A stretch of 64,000 nt of DNA from Azorinus chamasolen (taxonomy: Eukaryota > Mollusca > Bivalvia > Cardiida > Solecurtidae), in assembly GCA_963576725.1 (NCBI GenBank), contig OY755241.1:74145001-74209000 (forward strand), in the 5' to 3' direction. The notes under the pieces are model-generated. The model saw nothing but the letters and a program-made list of their open reading frames with translations, was not told where the DNA came from and did no database searches. Below are positions 11,101 to 21,196 of the stretch, piece by piece. Within the stretch, counting starts at the first letter, position 1; each line of letters starts with the position of its first letter. A program made the translations under genes and the position numbers.

Positions 11101-12150
11101 GTTTATGTGATTTCATGTACCGTGATGAATTTTGCTGATCAGTCTTCTTAAACCAGTTATGGGGATATCGATCTTAATCTCCTTAAGCAGTCGCACTATT
11201 ATGCCTCCTTAAGCAGTCGCACTATTATGCTTTTACTATTCAGTCCTTATTGTAAATCTAAACATAGACATAGACTTAGGTCAATATCAGCAAAATTCCT
11301 GACAGATTCGCTCTGTATAACTTTTACAGTCTCCAGACTGGATTATGATTGGCTGCCAAGTATATTGAAATCCAATCTGAACCCAACCTGAATGCATAGA
11401 TGCAAGATGCACGTTAGTAACATTAAAATTTAATTTGTATGCATTAGTGATATGTATGCTAATATTTTTACTTTCTCTCTCTAAATATACTTTTAAATGT
11501 TCTCTTACTGATTATAGGTAATACATATACTTGATTCCTAAAAGCGAAAATCAAGTGTGTGTAAACCGTTGTAAATGCACTTCTAAAATTTAAACAATCT
11601 GATAATTTAATTGATCATAAAATATAAGTGTATGTATTGTTTTACGTTTGCTTGTACGTCGGAGATTATACTTAATATTATGTTGTAAAATGCAATGGAC
11701 TTTAAAGAAAGTTTTATTTGAAGTGAATTGATTTACAGCCTCCAGCCAGGCTGGACCCTGATCTGATGTCAAGTCTCTCGACATCTGATCTGAAACCTGA
11801 CCTGTACGCATTTATGTAAGATACACTTTTTAACATATAATGTTAAGGCCTTATGTGTAATTGATGCCCTCTAAACATAATTTAACTCTATATTCTCGTT
11901 TAACCATAGGCAGTACATGTACCTGCTTCCTAAACCTGGGAATCAGCTGCGTGTTTTGTAATTGTAATTCTGTATCTTATATGATCTGTCATTTTAATTG
12001 ATTGTATTTGTGTCTGTATTGTTCTTATCCATCTGTTTGTACGTCATGTGTTCTTACTGTGATCTAATGTCGGTAAATAGCTATACGTAGCTAATGTTAC
12101 ATTGTTATATATGCACTGACTTTAAATAAAGTTTGTATTGTATTGTATAG
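8178..12150 (+). mobile_element. Decayed LINE (non-LTR retrotransposon) A
   Basis: Reverse-transcriptase pieces appear in order. 8182-8338 has TGIDGISAKLLKLAKP and KIAQVAPLHK; after a nested element, 9677 onward has RKGNYRPVSILPTISKIFAR; near 9920 LLNAFDCLPHDLL; near 10075 KGVPQGSILGP; and 10157-10735 YNYADDNTL (YADD catalytic box) through the thumb to LKRIGKYL. Stops and frameshifts (near 9990 and 10110) break it. The rest, 10737-12150, is 3' non-coding with a doubled CCTTAAGCAGTCGCACTATT near 11180-11230, a polyadenylation-like AAATAAAG and a TTGTA-repeat tail at 12130-12147. No endonuclease part is present, so it is 5'-truncated. RNA-to-DNA copying is the family role; this copy is dead. 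Confidence 0.8.
8339..9676 (-). mobile_element. Pearl-like element, family C (AGCTCACCTGAG ends), nested in LINE A
   Basis: It interrupts the LINE reading frame between PLHK and RKGNYRP, so it inserted later. On the minus strand it begins with a palindrome (AGCTCACCTGAG.. paired with ..CTCAGGATGAGCT, 9640-9673), has a short GTCC run (about 9611-9627), then about seven monomers of 141-158 bp (GATAAGCCC near 8549, 8702, 8858, 8999, 9157, 9309, 9460), a half-copy CTCAGGTGAGC, the hairpin GGGCC-TCAT-GGCCC and CTCTTG followed by T. Non-coding. Confidence 0.75.
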
Positions 12151-12233
12151 CATAGATGATTGTGGCGATGCATGACTTGGATACGTATCAGTCTGTGTAT
12201 CATGTTTTGATAACATAATTCCCTTTTACTCAT
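12151..12233. other. Short unassigned spacer
   Basis: Nothing recognised between the LINE tail and the next MITE. Confidence 0.3.
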
Positions 12234-12363
12234 TTAACCCCTTGATGATTCAAGTAAGAAATACTGGCATCATAAAAAATAATAAGATGGATAGGTATGA
12301 TAGGACATGGACACAAATGTTCGCAAATGCGCAGAAATGCGTATTCATTGAGTAAAGAGTTAA
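12234..12363. mobile_element. M1 MITE, internally deleted copy
   Basis: Bounded by TTAA at both ends, beginning TTAACCCC and ending GAGTAAAGAGTTAA. It keeps GCAAATGCG from the M1 centre but lacks the hairpin, so it is a deletion derivative. Confidence 0.5.
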
Positions 12364-12714
12364 GTGCATTTCCCCCTAAGTATTATGGATCAGTCTATTT
12401 CTGATTTGAAGGTATGTATCTGTGTGAACTAGTTTGCAAAGGTCAGTACATATATAAGTGTCAGTCTACTATCTTGGTCGCAGACAATATCTGGGTGCCA
12501 TGTCAGAGCCACGCCTCTTTTCTAATGAACTGCTATGTACTAGAGATAAACTGACTTACATGCTTCTGACTACAACCGCTGCAGTAAAGGATCTCTGAGA
12601 ATAAGACGGTTTGAGATATACTGCATACCTGAAAGATGGAATATGAAATACGGTCTACAGATAGGCTTTGTGTCGCCTGGTTGAGCAAGATGACACTTAT
12701 AGGGGCTCAACACT
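12364..12714. other. Unassigned region
   Basis: No gene assigned. A 35-base segment at 12560-12594 on the minus strand has both splice signals (CTCAG acceptor, GTAAGTCAG donor) and could read ILYCSGCSQKH in one frame, but its phase does not fit the exon at 13106-13200. Confidence 0.3.
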
Positions 12715-12865
12715 CTGTTGTTTTCAGTATTTCTGTCAGGTATTTTTGCGTAACTCATACAAATCTGTTGTTTTCCGTATTTCTGTCAGGTATTTTTGCG
12801 TAACTTATACAACTATGTTGTTTTCCGTATTTCTGTCAGGTATTTTTGCGCCACTCATATTTCGC
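12715..12865. repeat. 50-bp tandem repeat, three copies
   Basis: The unit TTTTCCGTATTTCTGTCAGG followed by TATTTTTGCG begins at 12721, 12771 and 12821, exactly 50 bases apart. The open plus-strand frame across it is a by-product of the repeat. Confidence 0.85.
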
Positions 12866-13105
12866 CAAACTTCTGCCGACAGGTGACATACGCGTTCCAA
12901 CACTTTCGTATAGTTGTTTACTTACTTGATATCTTATACTGTACTTTATAGATACATCTTTTAACGCATTTGTAAACAGAGTAAATCACGCGATACATGC
13001 AGGAGATGTCTGATAATGTTCTGCTCTATATGTATTCGGCATCTCATGTGGATACAAACCGTGTGCAAATGTTAGTAGAGTCAAGGGTAAAATAATTATA
13101 TTTAC

Positions 13106-13200
13106 CTCATCGATGGCACAGACCTCTATTGCGTTAAACGGTTCAGACAACAAACGTGATTTACAACTGTAGCATATTGGGCCTCGCTTGTCTGGATATC
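13106..13200 (-). CDS. Candidate exon with CxxC motif
   Basis: Acceptor TTAACAG (13201-13207) and donor GTAAAT (13105) flank a frame that is open throughout and reads YPDKRGPICYSCKSRLLSEP then FNAIEVCAIDE. The C-Y-S-C pair and later Cys suggest a small zinc-binding fold. It ends in phase 0, compatible with the next leftward MULE-relic exon at 7459, so it may be an upstream exon of that gene, but this is an inference. The other two frames have stops. Confidence 0.4.
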
Positions 13201-13233
13201 CTGTTAATCAAGAATACAATTACATTTTAAAAG

Positions 13234-13442
13234 TACAGTAAAACCTATCTATAACGACCACTAAATTGTGTTGATTAGTTTGTAGTTAGAGCAGGTGGAT
13301 GCTTAAAGCAAGGTGAAAGGTAAACAGAACGCTCCCATAGGAGCGTTCTGTTTTACTTTCACCTTGCTTCAAGCAGCCACTTGCTTTTAACACAAAATAA
13401 TAGATGTAATTTAGTGGTCGTTATAGAGAGGTTTTACTGTAT
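13234..13442. mobile_element. M3 MITE (pogo/Tc1-like ends)
   Basis: TA-flanked; starts CAGTAAAACCTATCTATAAC and ends with the inverted GTTATAGAGAGGTTTTACTG. The centre is a hairpin (AAGCAAGGTGAAAG... with CTTTCACCTTGCTT) around AACGCTCCCATAGGAGCGTT. TA target and CAGT-type ends fit pogo/Tc1-mariner derivatives. Confidence 0.75.
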
Positions 13443-13527
13443 ATAATAAAAGTCATAGAGGTGATTAGGAAATGACATTCATAAGTTCATAGCATTACCA
13501 GAAGCACGCATGAATTAAGTGCTCACT

Positions 13528-13690
13528 TAAGAAATGAATGATGTGCTTCCGGTGTTCATGAGGTTATGCAACGCATAGCTTTACGAGCAAAGTTAGTGAA
13601 GCCCGAAGGGCTTCACGTGAATCTTTGCTCGTAAAGCTATGCGTTGCATAACCTCATGAACACCGGGAGCAAGTCATTCATTTCTTATAT
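13528..13690. mobile_element. Palindromic hairpin element
   Basis: GGTGTTCATGAGGTTATGCA at 13552 onward is mirrored by TGCATAACCTCATGAACACC near 13648-13667, with AGCTTTACGAGCAAAG/CTTTGCTCGTAAAGCT further in and a GAAGCCCGAAGGGCTTC loop. Outer arms AAGAAATGAATGA and TCATTCATTTCTT also pair. It is a foldback MITE with no match to M1-M3. Confidence 0.75.
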
Positions 13691-14354
13691 TTATATTCCA
13701 TTGTATTTCTTATATTTCAACGGATCCGGTATTGAAATGAACGTTCATTGGAAAATGCAACTTTCTTTTTAGAATAAGGTTATATAAGGACGTTGCAGGG
13801 CGAATGTAAATATATATACATACATGACCTTCAAAATAAAGACAATATGTGACGTCATAATTAAGATAAGATAAACCATGAATACTGCTGAAGAATTCAA
13901 TTTGGCTCATCCTCTTCTGAATATTGATCAAACAAAAAATTGTATAAAAACTTATCAATGAAAAAAATGCTTATTATGACAAACAGTTTAGACACTAATG
14001 GAAGGGTTCCCTCAGATAAACCCGTAATCTGCTGAGTAATAAGAATTGGTTCATCCTTTTCTGAACATTAATTAAACAAAAGGTTGTATAAAAACTATAA
14101 CTGAAAAAATGGTAATCATGATTAACAATGCAGATCTTGACCAAAAGGCTACCTCAGGAGCCCTTCGATGGGGAGGGGGCTCTGCACTGTTTGCGAAGAT
14201 CTTGTATACTCGGTTTCCACATGTTAAGGGTTAAACTCTTAATTGTATGGGGTTATCTGCCTTGGTATACTGACATCTTGGTCACGTGGCTGGTAAGTTT
14301 AATGAACAGAATCAGTATTATTGCCCATTCCCTAATGAAAACGTATTTCACGTA
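13691..14354. other. Unassigned region
   Basis: No gene seen. Two related stretches, AAACAAAAAATTGTATAAAAAC near 13930 and AAACAAAAGGTTGTATAAAAAC near 14073, repeat with flanking sequence. The stretch at 14190-14290 (GAAGATCTTGTATACTCGG, then TTAAGGGTTAAA) resembles 39385-39475. Confidence 0.35.
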
Positions 14355-14450
14355 ATTGCAAACAGGATAGACCAAGCTCAGACGGCTCTTAAAGAATCCG
14401 TCTGATCAGGGTCTGCTCTGTTACTTTTCCTTCATATAATAATATATTAT
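14355..14450. mobile_element. M1 MITE remnant
   Basis: Keeps the hairpin core (GCAAACAGGATAGACC, then GACGGCTCTTAAAGAATCCGTC, then AGGGTCTGCTCTGTT) without clear TTAA ends. Confidence 0.55.
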
Positions 14451-14852
14451 AGGCATTGACATGAGTACCGGTTATCAGATTTATTACTCGAAATCTCGCA
14501 CAAATAAAAAAAAAAGTTTCTTTTGTCCGACAAAGGGCCACTGACACTGTGCAAATGATGTAGATTACCTGTTTGACAGGCTTGTTTATTTCACCCCTGT
14601 CACCCTCGGCGGAACCTAAAAAGATGCTAAGAGGGGTCATACAGTCCCTAATTGAGTGCACATGTGTCGTTGCATGAAGCCTAGTGCGCTTCTAATTCTT
14701 TAGTTATATGAGAGTATGGAATACAATTTTGATCAGCTATTGATTGTTGCCGCATCCGAGTACTCGATCGTAAGACTGACCGAGTACTCGAGTGTCCGTT
14801 TCTGTACTCGTTAATTTGTTGTTTTTGTTATGCATATTTAATTATTTCACAG

Positions 14853-14981
14853 TATGAAGAGGGGGCTGCTCGATCCACAGGTGCACGCGACCTAACCACA
14901 GTGTCCAACGTACAGACAGAGGAAGGGCCGGTTGATCCAGAGCCAACTAATCCTGGGCAACAATTTATTTTGGATACCATG
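14853..14981 (+). CDS. Candidate 5' exon of a MULE-like gene (1)
   Basis: A 43-codon open exon with acceptor TTTCACAG (14845-14852) and donor GTATTAG (14982). It reads YEEGAARSTGARDLTTVSNV then QTEEGPVDPEPTNPGQQF. The STG..R and DPEP wording recalls the N-terminal exon of the minus relic (AESTGSTRPTDPEPEPESFN), so it may be a 5' exon of the plus-strand relic or of a third copy. Both junctions are phase 0. Confidence 0.4.
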
Positions 14982-15149
14982 GTATTAGTTTAGACCTTCG
15001 CCCGCTCTCATTCTGCTAATTTTACTTAGATATACAAAAGTACCTGTCTTAAGCGACTCTCAGATTTAGGTGTAATTAAAAGTAATATGACAGAATAATG
15101 AAGATCAGATTCCTGTGTTCATATCCAAATATAAACATGAACCACGTGT

Positions 15150-15257
15150 GGCGTAAATGCTCGTCTGATTTGGTATAAATATATATTCACCTATCTGATG
15201 ATCAATGAGAGAGTTGGTGTCTGCTCTGTTTGTGTATGATATAATATAAAGGGTTAA
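15150..15257. mobile_element. M1 MITE, truncated
   Basis: A partial M1 copy (CGTCTGATTTGG, GTGTCTGCTCTGTTTG) ending in AAAGGGTTAA. Its terminal TTAA is also the first TTAA of the next element. Confidence 0.5.
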
Positions 15258-15463
15258 CCCTTTACTCCATAAATACGCCTTTATACGCCTATGCGTATAG
15301 GAGCTATCTGATCAGGGTCTACTCTGTCTGCTTGTGATATAACATAGCTATTGTTCTACAGTGTTTGTCAAGATCAAAATTTGCCATGTTCACGTGCGAT
15401 TCTATACATTAATATAATTTATAATCATTGTCTTAAATGAATATTTATAGAGTAAAGGGTTAA
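15254..15463. mobile_element. M1 MITE, subtype b
   Basis: TTAACCCTTTACTCCATAAA start and GAGTAAAGGGTTAA end. The hairpin is shortened to TATGCGTATAGGAGC. Shares its left TTAA with the preceding truncated copy. Confidence 0.7.
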
Positions 15464-15563
15464 TATATAAGTGTTCCACTTAGACTACATTTACTACACG
15501 CATTGATGGTAGTGGTAGTACATGCAGTAGTAGTAGTGAAAGTATAAATTATATTGTCTACAG

Positions 15564-15766
15564 GCATTACGCATGGTCATGGCGTACGAGGATAGCAGTG
15601 ACGAGGAAGATGATGTGTGTTGGAGGCGAGCGTCCCATTAACAGAAATGGACACATCAGTTGACTTTGGCCCACCTGTGTTGGAGGCGAGCGTCCCATTA
15701 ACAGAAATGGACACATCAGTTGACTTTGGCCCACCTGTGTTGGAGGCGAGCGTCCTGTTACCAGAG
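15564..15766 (+). CDS. Candidate 5' exon (2) with 60-bp coding repeat
   Basis: Acceptor TTGTCTACAG (15554-15563), donor GTGAGT (15767). Starts ALRMVMAYEDSSDEEDD, then 60-bp repeats give LEASVPLTEMDTSVDFGPPV twice and part of a third. The exon is 203 bases; a GT doublet at about 15615 puts the acidic part and the repeats in different frames, and removing two bases would make it 67 codons with phase 0 at both ends. The text VPLTEMDTSVDF recalls TPVPLNASFDIE of exon 28457-28599. So it is likely a decayed or slipped paralogous exon. Confidence 0.4.
15617..15762. repeat. 60-bp tandem repeat, about 2.4 copies
   Basis: GTGTTGGAGGCGAGCGTCC recurs at exact 60-base spacing (15617, 15677, 15737); the first two copies look identical, so the expansion is recent. 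Confidence 0.85.
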
Positions 15767-15799
15767 GTGAGTTACACAAAATTGGTGAGGAAATCACTG

Positions 15800-15855
15800 A
15801 TGATGATGATCACATGAGGTTGTTGATAAGTTGTTGAATAATGATATGCGTGTAA
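15800..15855. repeat. 76-bp intron repeat, first partial copy
   Basis: TGATGATGATCACATGAGG followed by GATAAGTTGTTGAATAATGA: the same unit fills 16915-16980 and 20045-20600 and appears once more at 28800-28905, in each case in an intron after a candidate N-terminal exon. Confidence 0.7.
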
Positions 15856-16902
15856 TTAGTCCCCCACCGGTTACCGGTTGGGGGACTATAGGTTTGCTCG
15901 ATTCCGTCTGTCTGTCCGTCTGTCCGTCTGTCCGTCCGTCTGTCCGTCTGTCCGTCTGTCACGCTTCGTGTCCGGGCCATATCTCCTACAAAGTTATGCC
16001 AAATTCATTATAACTTCACACATTGAAGAAGCATGATGAGGGCTAGTGTCATTCACAATGTTCATAACTCTAGCATCAATATTTTTTGAGTTATTCCCCT
16101 TTTACATATTTTTTTGTCCGGACAATAACTCTTTATCTACTGGTTCAATTGATTTGAAACTTCACATATGGAACAATCATGATGAGGGGTAGTGTCATAC
16201 ACAAGGGCCATAACTCTAGCATCAATATTTTTGGATTTATTCCCCTTTTTCATATTTTCTTGTCAGTTCGTCTGTCACACTTCGTGTCCGGGCAATATCT
16301 CCTACAAAGTTAGGCCAAATTCATTATAACTTCACACATTGAAGAAGCATGATCAGGAGTAGTGTCATGCACAAGGGCCATAATTCTAGCATCAATATTT
16401 TTGGAGTTATTCCCCTTTTTCATATTTTTTTGTCCGGACAATAACTCTTTCTCTACTGGTTCAATTGATTTGAAACTTCACATATGGAACATACATGATG
16501 AGGGGTAGTGTCATGCACAAGGGCCATAACTCTAGCATCTATATTGTTGGAGTTATTCCCCTTTTCATATTTTCTTGTCCAGTTAATAACTCTTTATGTA
16601 CTGGTTCAATTGATTTGAAACTTCTTATATGGAACAAGCGTGATGAGATGTAGTGTCATGCACAAGGGCAATAATTCATGCATCAATATTTTTGGAGTTA
16701 CTTCCCTATTTCATATTTTCTTGTCGTGACAATAACTTTTTATTTACTGATTCAATGTATGAAAGTAGGTACTAATACCATTCAGGTGGTCATGTATATA
16801 CCATGGTAAACCACACCATGGGTGGGTGGGGTGGGGAGAGTGGAGGTTTTTTTCAGTCCGGTGGGGGACTCATGTCTTGCATCGCAATACAACATGCCCT
16901 TG
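15856..16902 (+). mobile_element. Pearl-like element, family D (AGTCCCCCACCGG ends)
   Basis: It splits a 76-bp repeat, so the empty site is known from the other repeats: GTGTAA(T) | TTTTCC, with no target-site duplication. The start is a palindrome (AGTCCCCCACCGG-TTA-CCGGTTGGGGGACT, 15858-15888), then CTGTCCGT microsatellite (15904-15960), then monomers with GGACAATAACTCTTTAT near 16121, 16435 and 16578, then a half-copy CCGGTGGGGGACT (16859-16871), a TTGC-ATC-GCAA hairpin and CCCTTG followed by T. Non-coding. Confidence 0.75.
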
Positions 16903-16914
16903 TTTTCCTTATGT

Positions 16915-16980
16915 TACTGCTGATGATGATCACATAAGGTGATGATAAGTTGTTGAATAATGATATGCGTGTAATTTTCC
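16915..16980. repeat. 76-bp intron repeat, copy interrupted by later insertion
   Basis: Continues the unit split by the pearl-like element and breaks off at TTTTCCTTAT, where the 1532-bp unit starts; the unit resumes at 20045 with GTTACTGCTGATG. Confidence 0.8.
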
Positions 16981-18512
16981 TTATCTTACCTCCTACAAAA
17001 TTCTTGTCATCCCATTGGTCAATAGAGGTCACGAGAAACCCCCATAGATTCCGTATGGGGGTACTAAAATCATTAAAAATCCTTATGATGGCTTTACAAG
17101 AGTTAATTCCCTTGGTTAACAGTTGGAATGCTTTTCTCTCATTTATCATAATCATTATTAGTTATGCAGTGCTTAGTGTCCCTAATATGGACAGCAAATA
17201 TTTATATGGGACGAGGCGAAGTATTTACACGCATCTAAACATCATAGGCCTACGTGTATATCTTGCCGTAGGGAAGCAAGGGAATTACCTCCCTTTAATA
17301 GAATTAAATAAAATATTTTGTATTTGCCTCAAATCTCGTTTATATATTTTCTTTTTTCTTTTTTATCATTGTAAAACTAATTAATGTTTATATTTCAACT
17401 CAATTAAAGCATAAATTATATGTATGCATATTTTAAAATTGTAGTGATAAATATAAAATATTATTATATGTAACAGAAAAGCATATGGCTGTCAAATAAG
17501 GGAGAGTTCTAGATAATCTTGAGATGTCCAGTAAATACGATACTTCCAACAATTTTTTATAGTCCATTGTGATTCTCCACGTTGTGAATACTCATTAGAA
17601 TCATCTAGAAAAGACAATTCTTATGAGTTGTCATAACATGTGTTTGATAGACGTTGATTTTAGTAAATCAATATACAGTATCTCTCCTATCTAAAGCTCT
17701 GACATGATTGTGATAATATGACATTATTAGATAACTGTCAAACAATACAGAGTTTATACTTTACTGCGATATTATAACTATTAAAGTGATTTGGTAAATT
17801 AATATGATATAAGAAATGTCAACATTTCATGATTAAGTGTGATATATGGAAGTACCGTACATGTATATAGGTTCTCTAGAGACAGTAAAAGTGATTTGAT
17901 TTTCTTTAAAAATATGACAAAATTATACAGATTTTCCATTGATAGTGGACAGATGGTTTTACCCATGTTGAAACGTCTCTTATTTGTTCTGTTGTTCATT
18001 ATTAAAGTTAAGTTTAAACAAACTTCAAACTGTTGTGTTATTGATTATATAATAATTATTTATGCTTATCCTTACAGTTTTAAAATATGCATAAATATAA
18101 TTTATGCTTTAATTGGAGTAAAATATAAACATTAATTAGTTTTACAATGTTAAGAATTAAAAATAAAATATACAAACGAGATTTGAGGTAAATAAAGAAT
18201 ATTTACTTTAATTCTGTTAAAGGGAGGTAATTTATACCGGTCCTATTGTAATATCAAGTTTGCAATAGTTCATTCCCCTGTTTCCACACGTAACGCCATA
18301 CATGTAGGCCTATGATGCAAACATGCGTGTAAATACTTGAAATTAAAGGTAGTCGGTAAGATAAATTCGTTATGCAGTGCTTAGTGTCCCTAATATGGAC
18401 TATACACTGCCAGTAAATATTAATATGGGACTCGGCTTCGCCTCGTCCCATATTAATATTTGCTGGCAGTGTATAGTCCATATTAGGGACACTAAGCACT
18501 GCATAACTAATA
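16981..18512. repeat. 1532-bp tandem duplication, copy 1
   Basis: The whole segment recurs immediately as 18513-20044 (offset 1532). Copy 1 starts TTATCTTACCTCCTAC. Every long open frame reported in both copies is identical in translation. It contains the long-inverted-repeat element 17161-18507. Nothing in it looks like a conserved protein. Confidence 0.9.
17161..18507. mobile_element. TA-flanked element with long inverted repeats
   Basis: Begins GTTATGCAGTGCTTAGTGTC and ends with its inverse, flanked by TA on both sides. The left 280 bases (through GTAAAACTAATTAATG near 17370) reappear inverted in 18040-18370. Its right end holds a near-perfect hairpin, 18370-18507, whose arms each contain the terminal sequence again. 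No transposase frame is present; it is non-autonomous. Confidence 0.65.
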
Positions 18513-20044
18513 TTATCTTACCTCCTACAAAATTCTTGTCATCCCATTGGTCAATAGAGGTCACGAGAAACCCCCATAGATTCCGTATGGGGGTACTAAA
18601 ATCATTAAAAATCCTTATGATGGCTTTACAAGAGTTAATTCCCTTGGTTAACAGTTGGAATGCTTTTCTCTCATTTATCATAATCATTATTAGTTATGCA
18701 GTGCTTAGTGTCCCTAATATGGACAGCAAATATTTATATGGGACGAGGCGAAGTATTTACACGCATCTAAACATCATAGGCCTACGTGTATATCTTGCCG
18801 TAGGGAAGCAAGGGAATTACCTCCCTTTAATAGAATTAAATAAAATATTTTGTATTTGCCTCAAATCTCGTTTATATATTTTCTTTTTTCTTTTTTATCA
18901 TTGTAAAACTAATTAATGTTTATATTTCAACTCAATTAAAGCATAAATTATATGTATGCATATTTTAAAATTGTAGTGATAAATATAAAATATTATTATA
19001 TGTAACAGAAAAGCATATGGCTGTCAAATAAGGGAGAGTTCTAGATAATCTTGAGATGTCCAGTAAATACGATACTTCCAACAATTTTTTATAGTCCATT
19101 GTGATTCTCCACGTTGTGAATACTCATTAGAATCATCTAGAAAAGACAATTCTTATGAGTTGTCATAACATGTGTTTGATAGACGTTGATTTTAGTAAAT
19201 CAATATACAGTATCTCTCCTATCTAAAGCTCTGACATGATTGTGATAATATGACATTATTAGATAACTGTCAAACAATACAGAGTTTATACTTTACTGCG
19301 ATATTATAACTATTAAAGTGATTTGGTAAATTAATATGATATAAGAAATGTCAACATTTCATGATTAAGTGTGATATATGGAAGTACCGTACATGTATAT
19401 AGGTTCTCTAGAGACAGTAAAAGTGATTTGATTTTCTTTAAAAATATGACAAAATTATACAGATTTTCCATTGATAGTGGACAGATGGTTTTACCCATGT
19501 TGAAACGTCTCTTATTTGTTCTGTTGTTCATTATTAAAGTTAAGTTTAAACAAACTTCAAACTGTTGTGTTATTGATTATATAATAATTATTTATGCTTA
19601 TCCTTACAGTTTTAAAATATGCATAAATATAATTTATGCTTTAATTGGAGTAAAATATAAACATTAATTAGTTTTACAATGTTAAGAATTAAAAATAAAA
19701 TATACAAACGAGATTTGAGGTAAATAAAGAATATTTACTTTAATTCTGTTAAAGGGAGGTAATTTATACCGGTCCTATTGTAATATCAAGTTTGCAATAG
19801 TTCATTCCCCTGTTTCCACACGTAACGCCATACATGTAGGCCTATGATGCAAACATGCGTGTAAATACTTGAAATTAAAGGTAGTCGGTAAGATAAATTC
19901 GTTATGCAGTGCTTAGTGTCCCTAATATGGACTATACACTGCCAGTAAATATTAATATGGGACTCGGCTTCGCCTCGTCCCATATTAATATTTGCTGGCA
20001 GTGTATAGTCCATATTAGGGACACTAAGCACTGCATAACTAATA
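18513..20044. repeat. 1532-bp tandem duplication, copy 2
   Basis: Second copy, including the TA-flanked element at 18693-20039 and hairpin 19902-20039. It ends AATATTAT where the interrupted 76-bp repeat resumes. Confidence 0.9.
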
Positions 20045-20637
20045 TTATGTTACTGCTGATGATGATCACATAAGGTGATGATAAGTTGTTGAATAATGAT
20101 ATGCGTGTAATTTTCCTTATGCTACTGCTGATGATGATCACATAAGGTGATGATAAGTTGTTGAATAATGATATGCCTGTAATTTTCCATATGTTACTGC
20201 TGCTGATGATGTGATGATAAATTGCTGAATAATGATATGCGTGTAATTTTCCTTATGCTGATGATGATCACATGAGGTGATGATAAGTTGTTGAATAATG
20301 ATGTGCATGTAATTTTCCTTATGTTAATGCTGATGATGATCACATGAGGTGATGATAAGTTGTTGAATAATGACGTGCATGTAATTTTCCTTATGCTACT
20401 GCTGATGATGATCACATGAAGTGATGATAAGTTGTTGAATAATGACGTGCATGTAATTTTCCTTATGTTAATGCTGATGATGATCACATGAGGTGATGAT
20501 AGTTGTTGAATTATGATGAATTATGATATGCGTGTTTTGTTTTTCTTATGTTACTGCTGATTATGATTACATGAGGTTGTAATAATAAGTTGTTGAAATG
20601 TGATATGCATGTCCTTTTCCTTTCCTTTATTCGCAGG
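20045..20637. repeat. 76-bp tandem repeat array
   Basis: About seven to eight imperfect copies of a unit containing TGATGATGATCACATGAGG, GATAAGTTGTTGAATAATGA and GTGTAATTTTCCTTATG. The minus-strand open frames over it are products of the period. Confidence 0.85.
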
Positions 20638-20670
20638 CTGATCAAGAGGACGTACACTGTACAATATTCC
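20638..20670 (+). pseudogene. Possible exon start cut by a MITE
   Basis: TTATTCGCAG acceptor followed by GCTGATCAAGAGGACGTACA, reading ADQEDVHCT before palindromic MITE sequence begins. ADQ resembles the start of exon 28457 (MADQS). Too short to be sure. Confidence 0.25.
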
Positions 20671-20840
20671 CGTAAAATTTTACGGTCAAAGTCCCGGCAG
20701 CTGGTTGCCGGGCATTGCACCGTAATGTAACGGTCTTGACCGTAAAAATTTGCAACGGTCAGGTCCGTAACTTTACGGTGTTATGCCAGGCAACCAGCTG
20801 CCGGGACTTTGACCGTAATATTTGCAAGGACCGTAAATAT
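20665..20840. mobile_element. Palindromic MITE with ACGGTCAAAGTCCCGGC arms
   Basis: TTTTACGGTCAAAGTCCCGG with CAGCTGGTTGCCGGGC is mirrored by GCCAGGCAACCAGCTGCCGG then GACTTTGACCGTAA. The whole is one foldback, rich in ACCGTAA motifs. Not M1-M3. Confidence 0.75.
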
Positions 20841-21196
20841 AAATTTTCTTGCTATTTGGTTAACAGATAAAATATTGGTTAAACAGTCCTTTTCTACGTT
20901 TAAAACATAAATGATAAGACCCAAAGCATTATTATCTGATTGATATCTCAACTTACAAGTCTATGAACTCGGATTTGCATGAAGAATTATTTTTTTTAAA
21001 TAATCTATACAGAAGAGGATTTTCTTTAAAGACTATATATATAACATTTCAAATATAAAATTGTTTATTGATAAAAAGAAAACATTGACTCTTAACCTCA
21101 TATAGATACACCATTCACACCATTTGCAATCAGTGTAGACCCAGATTAGAATGCTCATACATGTAGCTAACTGATAAAGACCTGTACTGTTTGCCT
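20841..21196. other. Unassigned AT-rich region
   Basis: No gene or repeat recognised. Confidence 0.3.

Noticed and set aside
12560..12594. 35-base minus-strand micro-exon reading ILYCSGCSQKH
   Set aside because: Good splice sites, but the phase does not connect to 13106-13200, and 35 bases are too few to judge.
15567..15797. Minus-strand frame GRSPPTQVGQSQLMCPFLLM repeated
   Set aside because: Antisense reading of the 60-bp coding repeat; the splice signals are on the plus strand.
17839..19667. Identical 98-codon frames in both 1532-bp copies
   Set aside because: AT-rich, no domain, no start or splice context; identity only reflects the duplication.
20194..20487. Minus-strand frame with repeated NNLSSPHVIIIS units
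   Set aside because: It is the translation of the 76-bp intron array; 76 is not a multiple of three and the frame continues only by indels between units.
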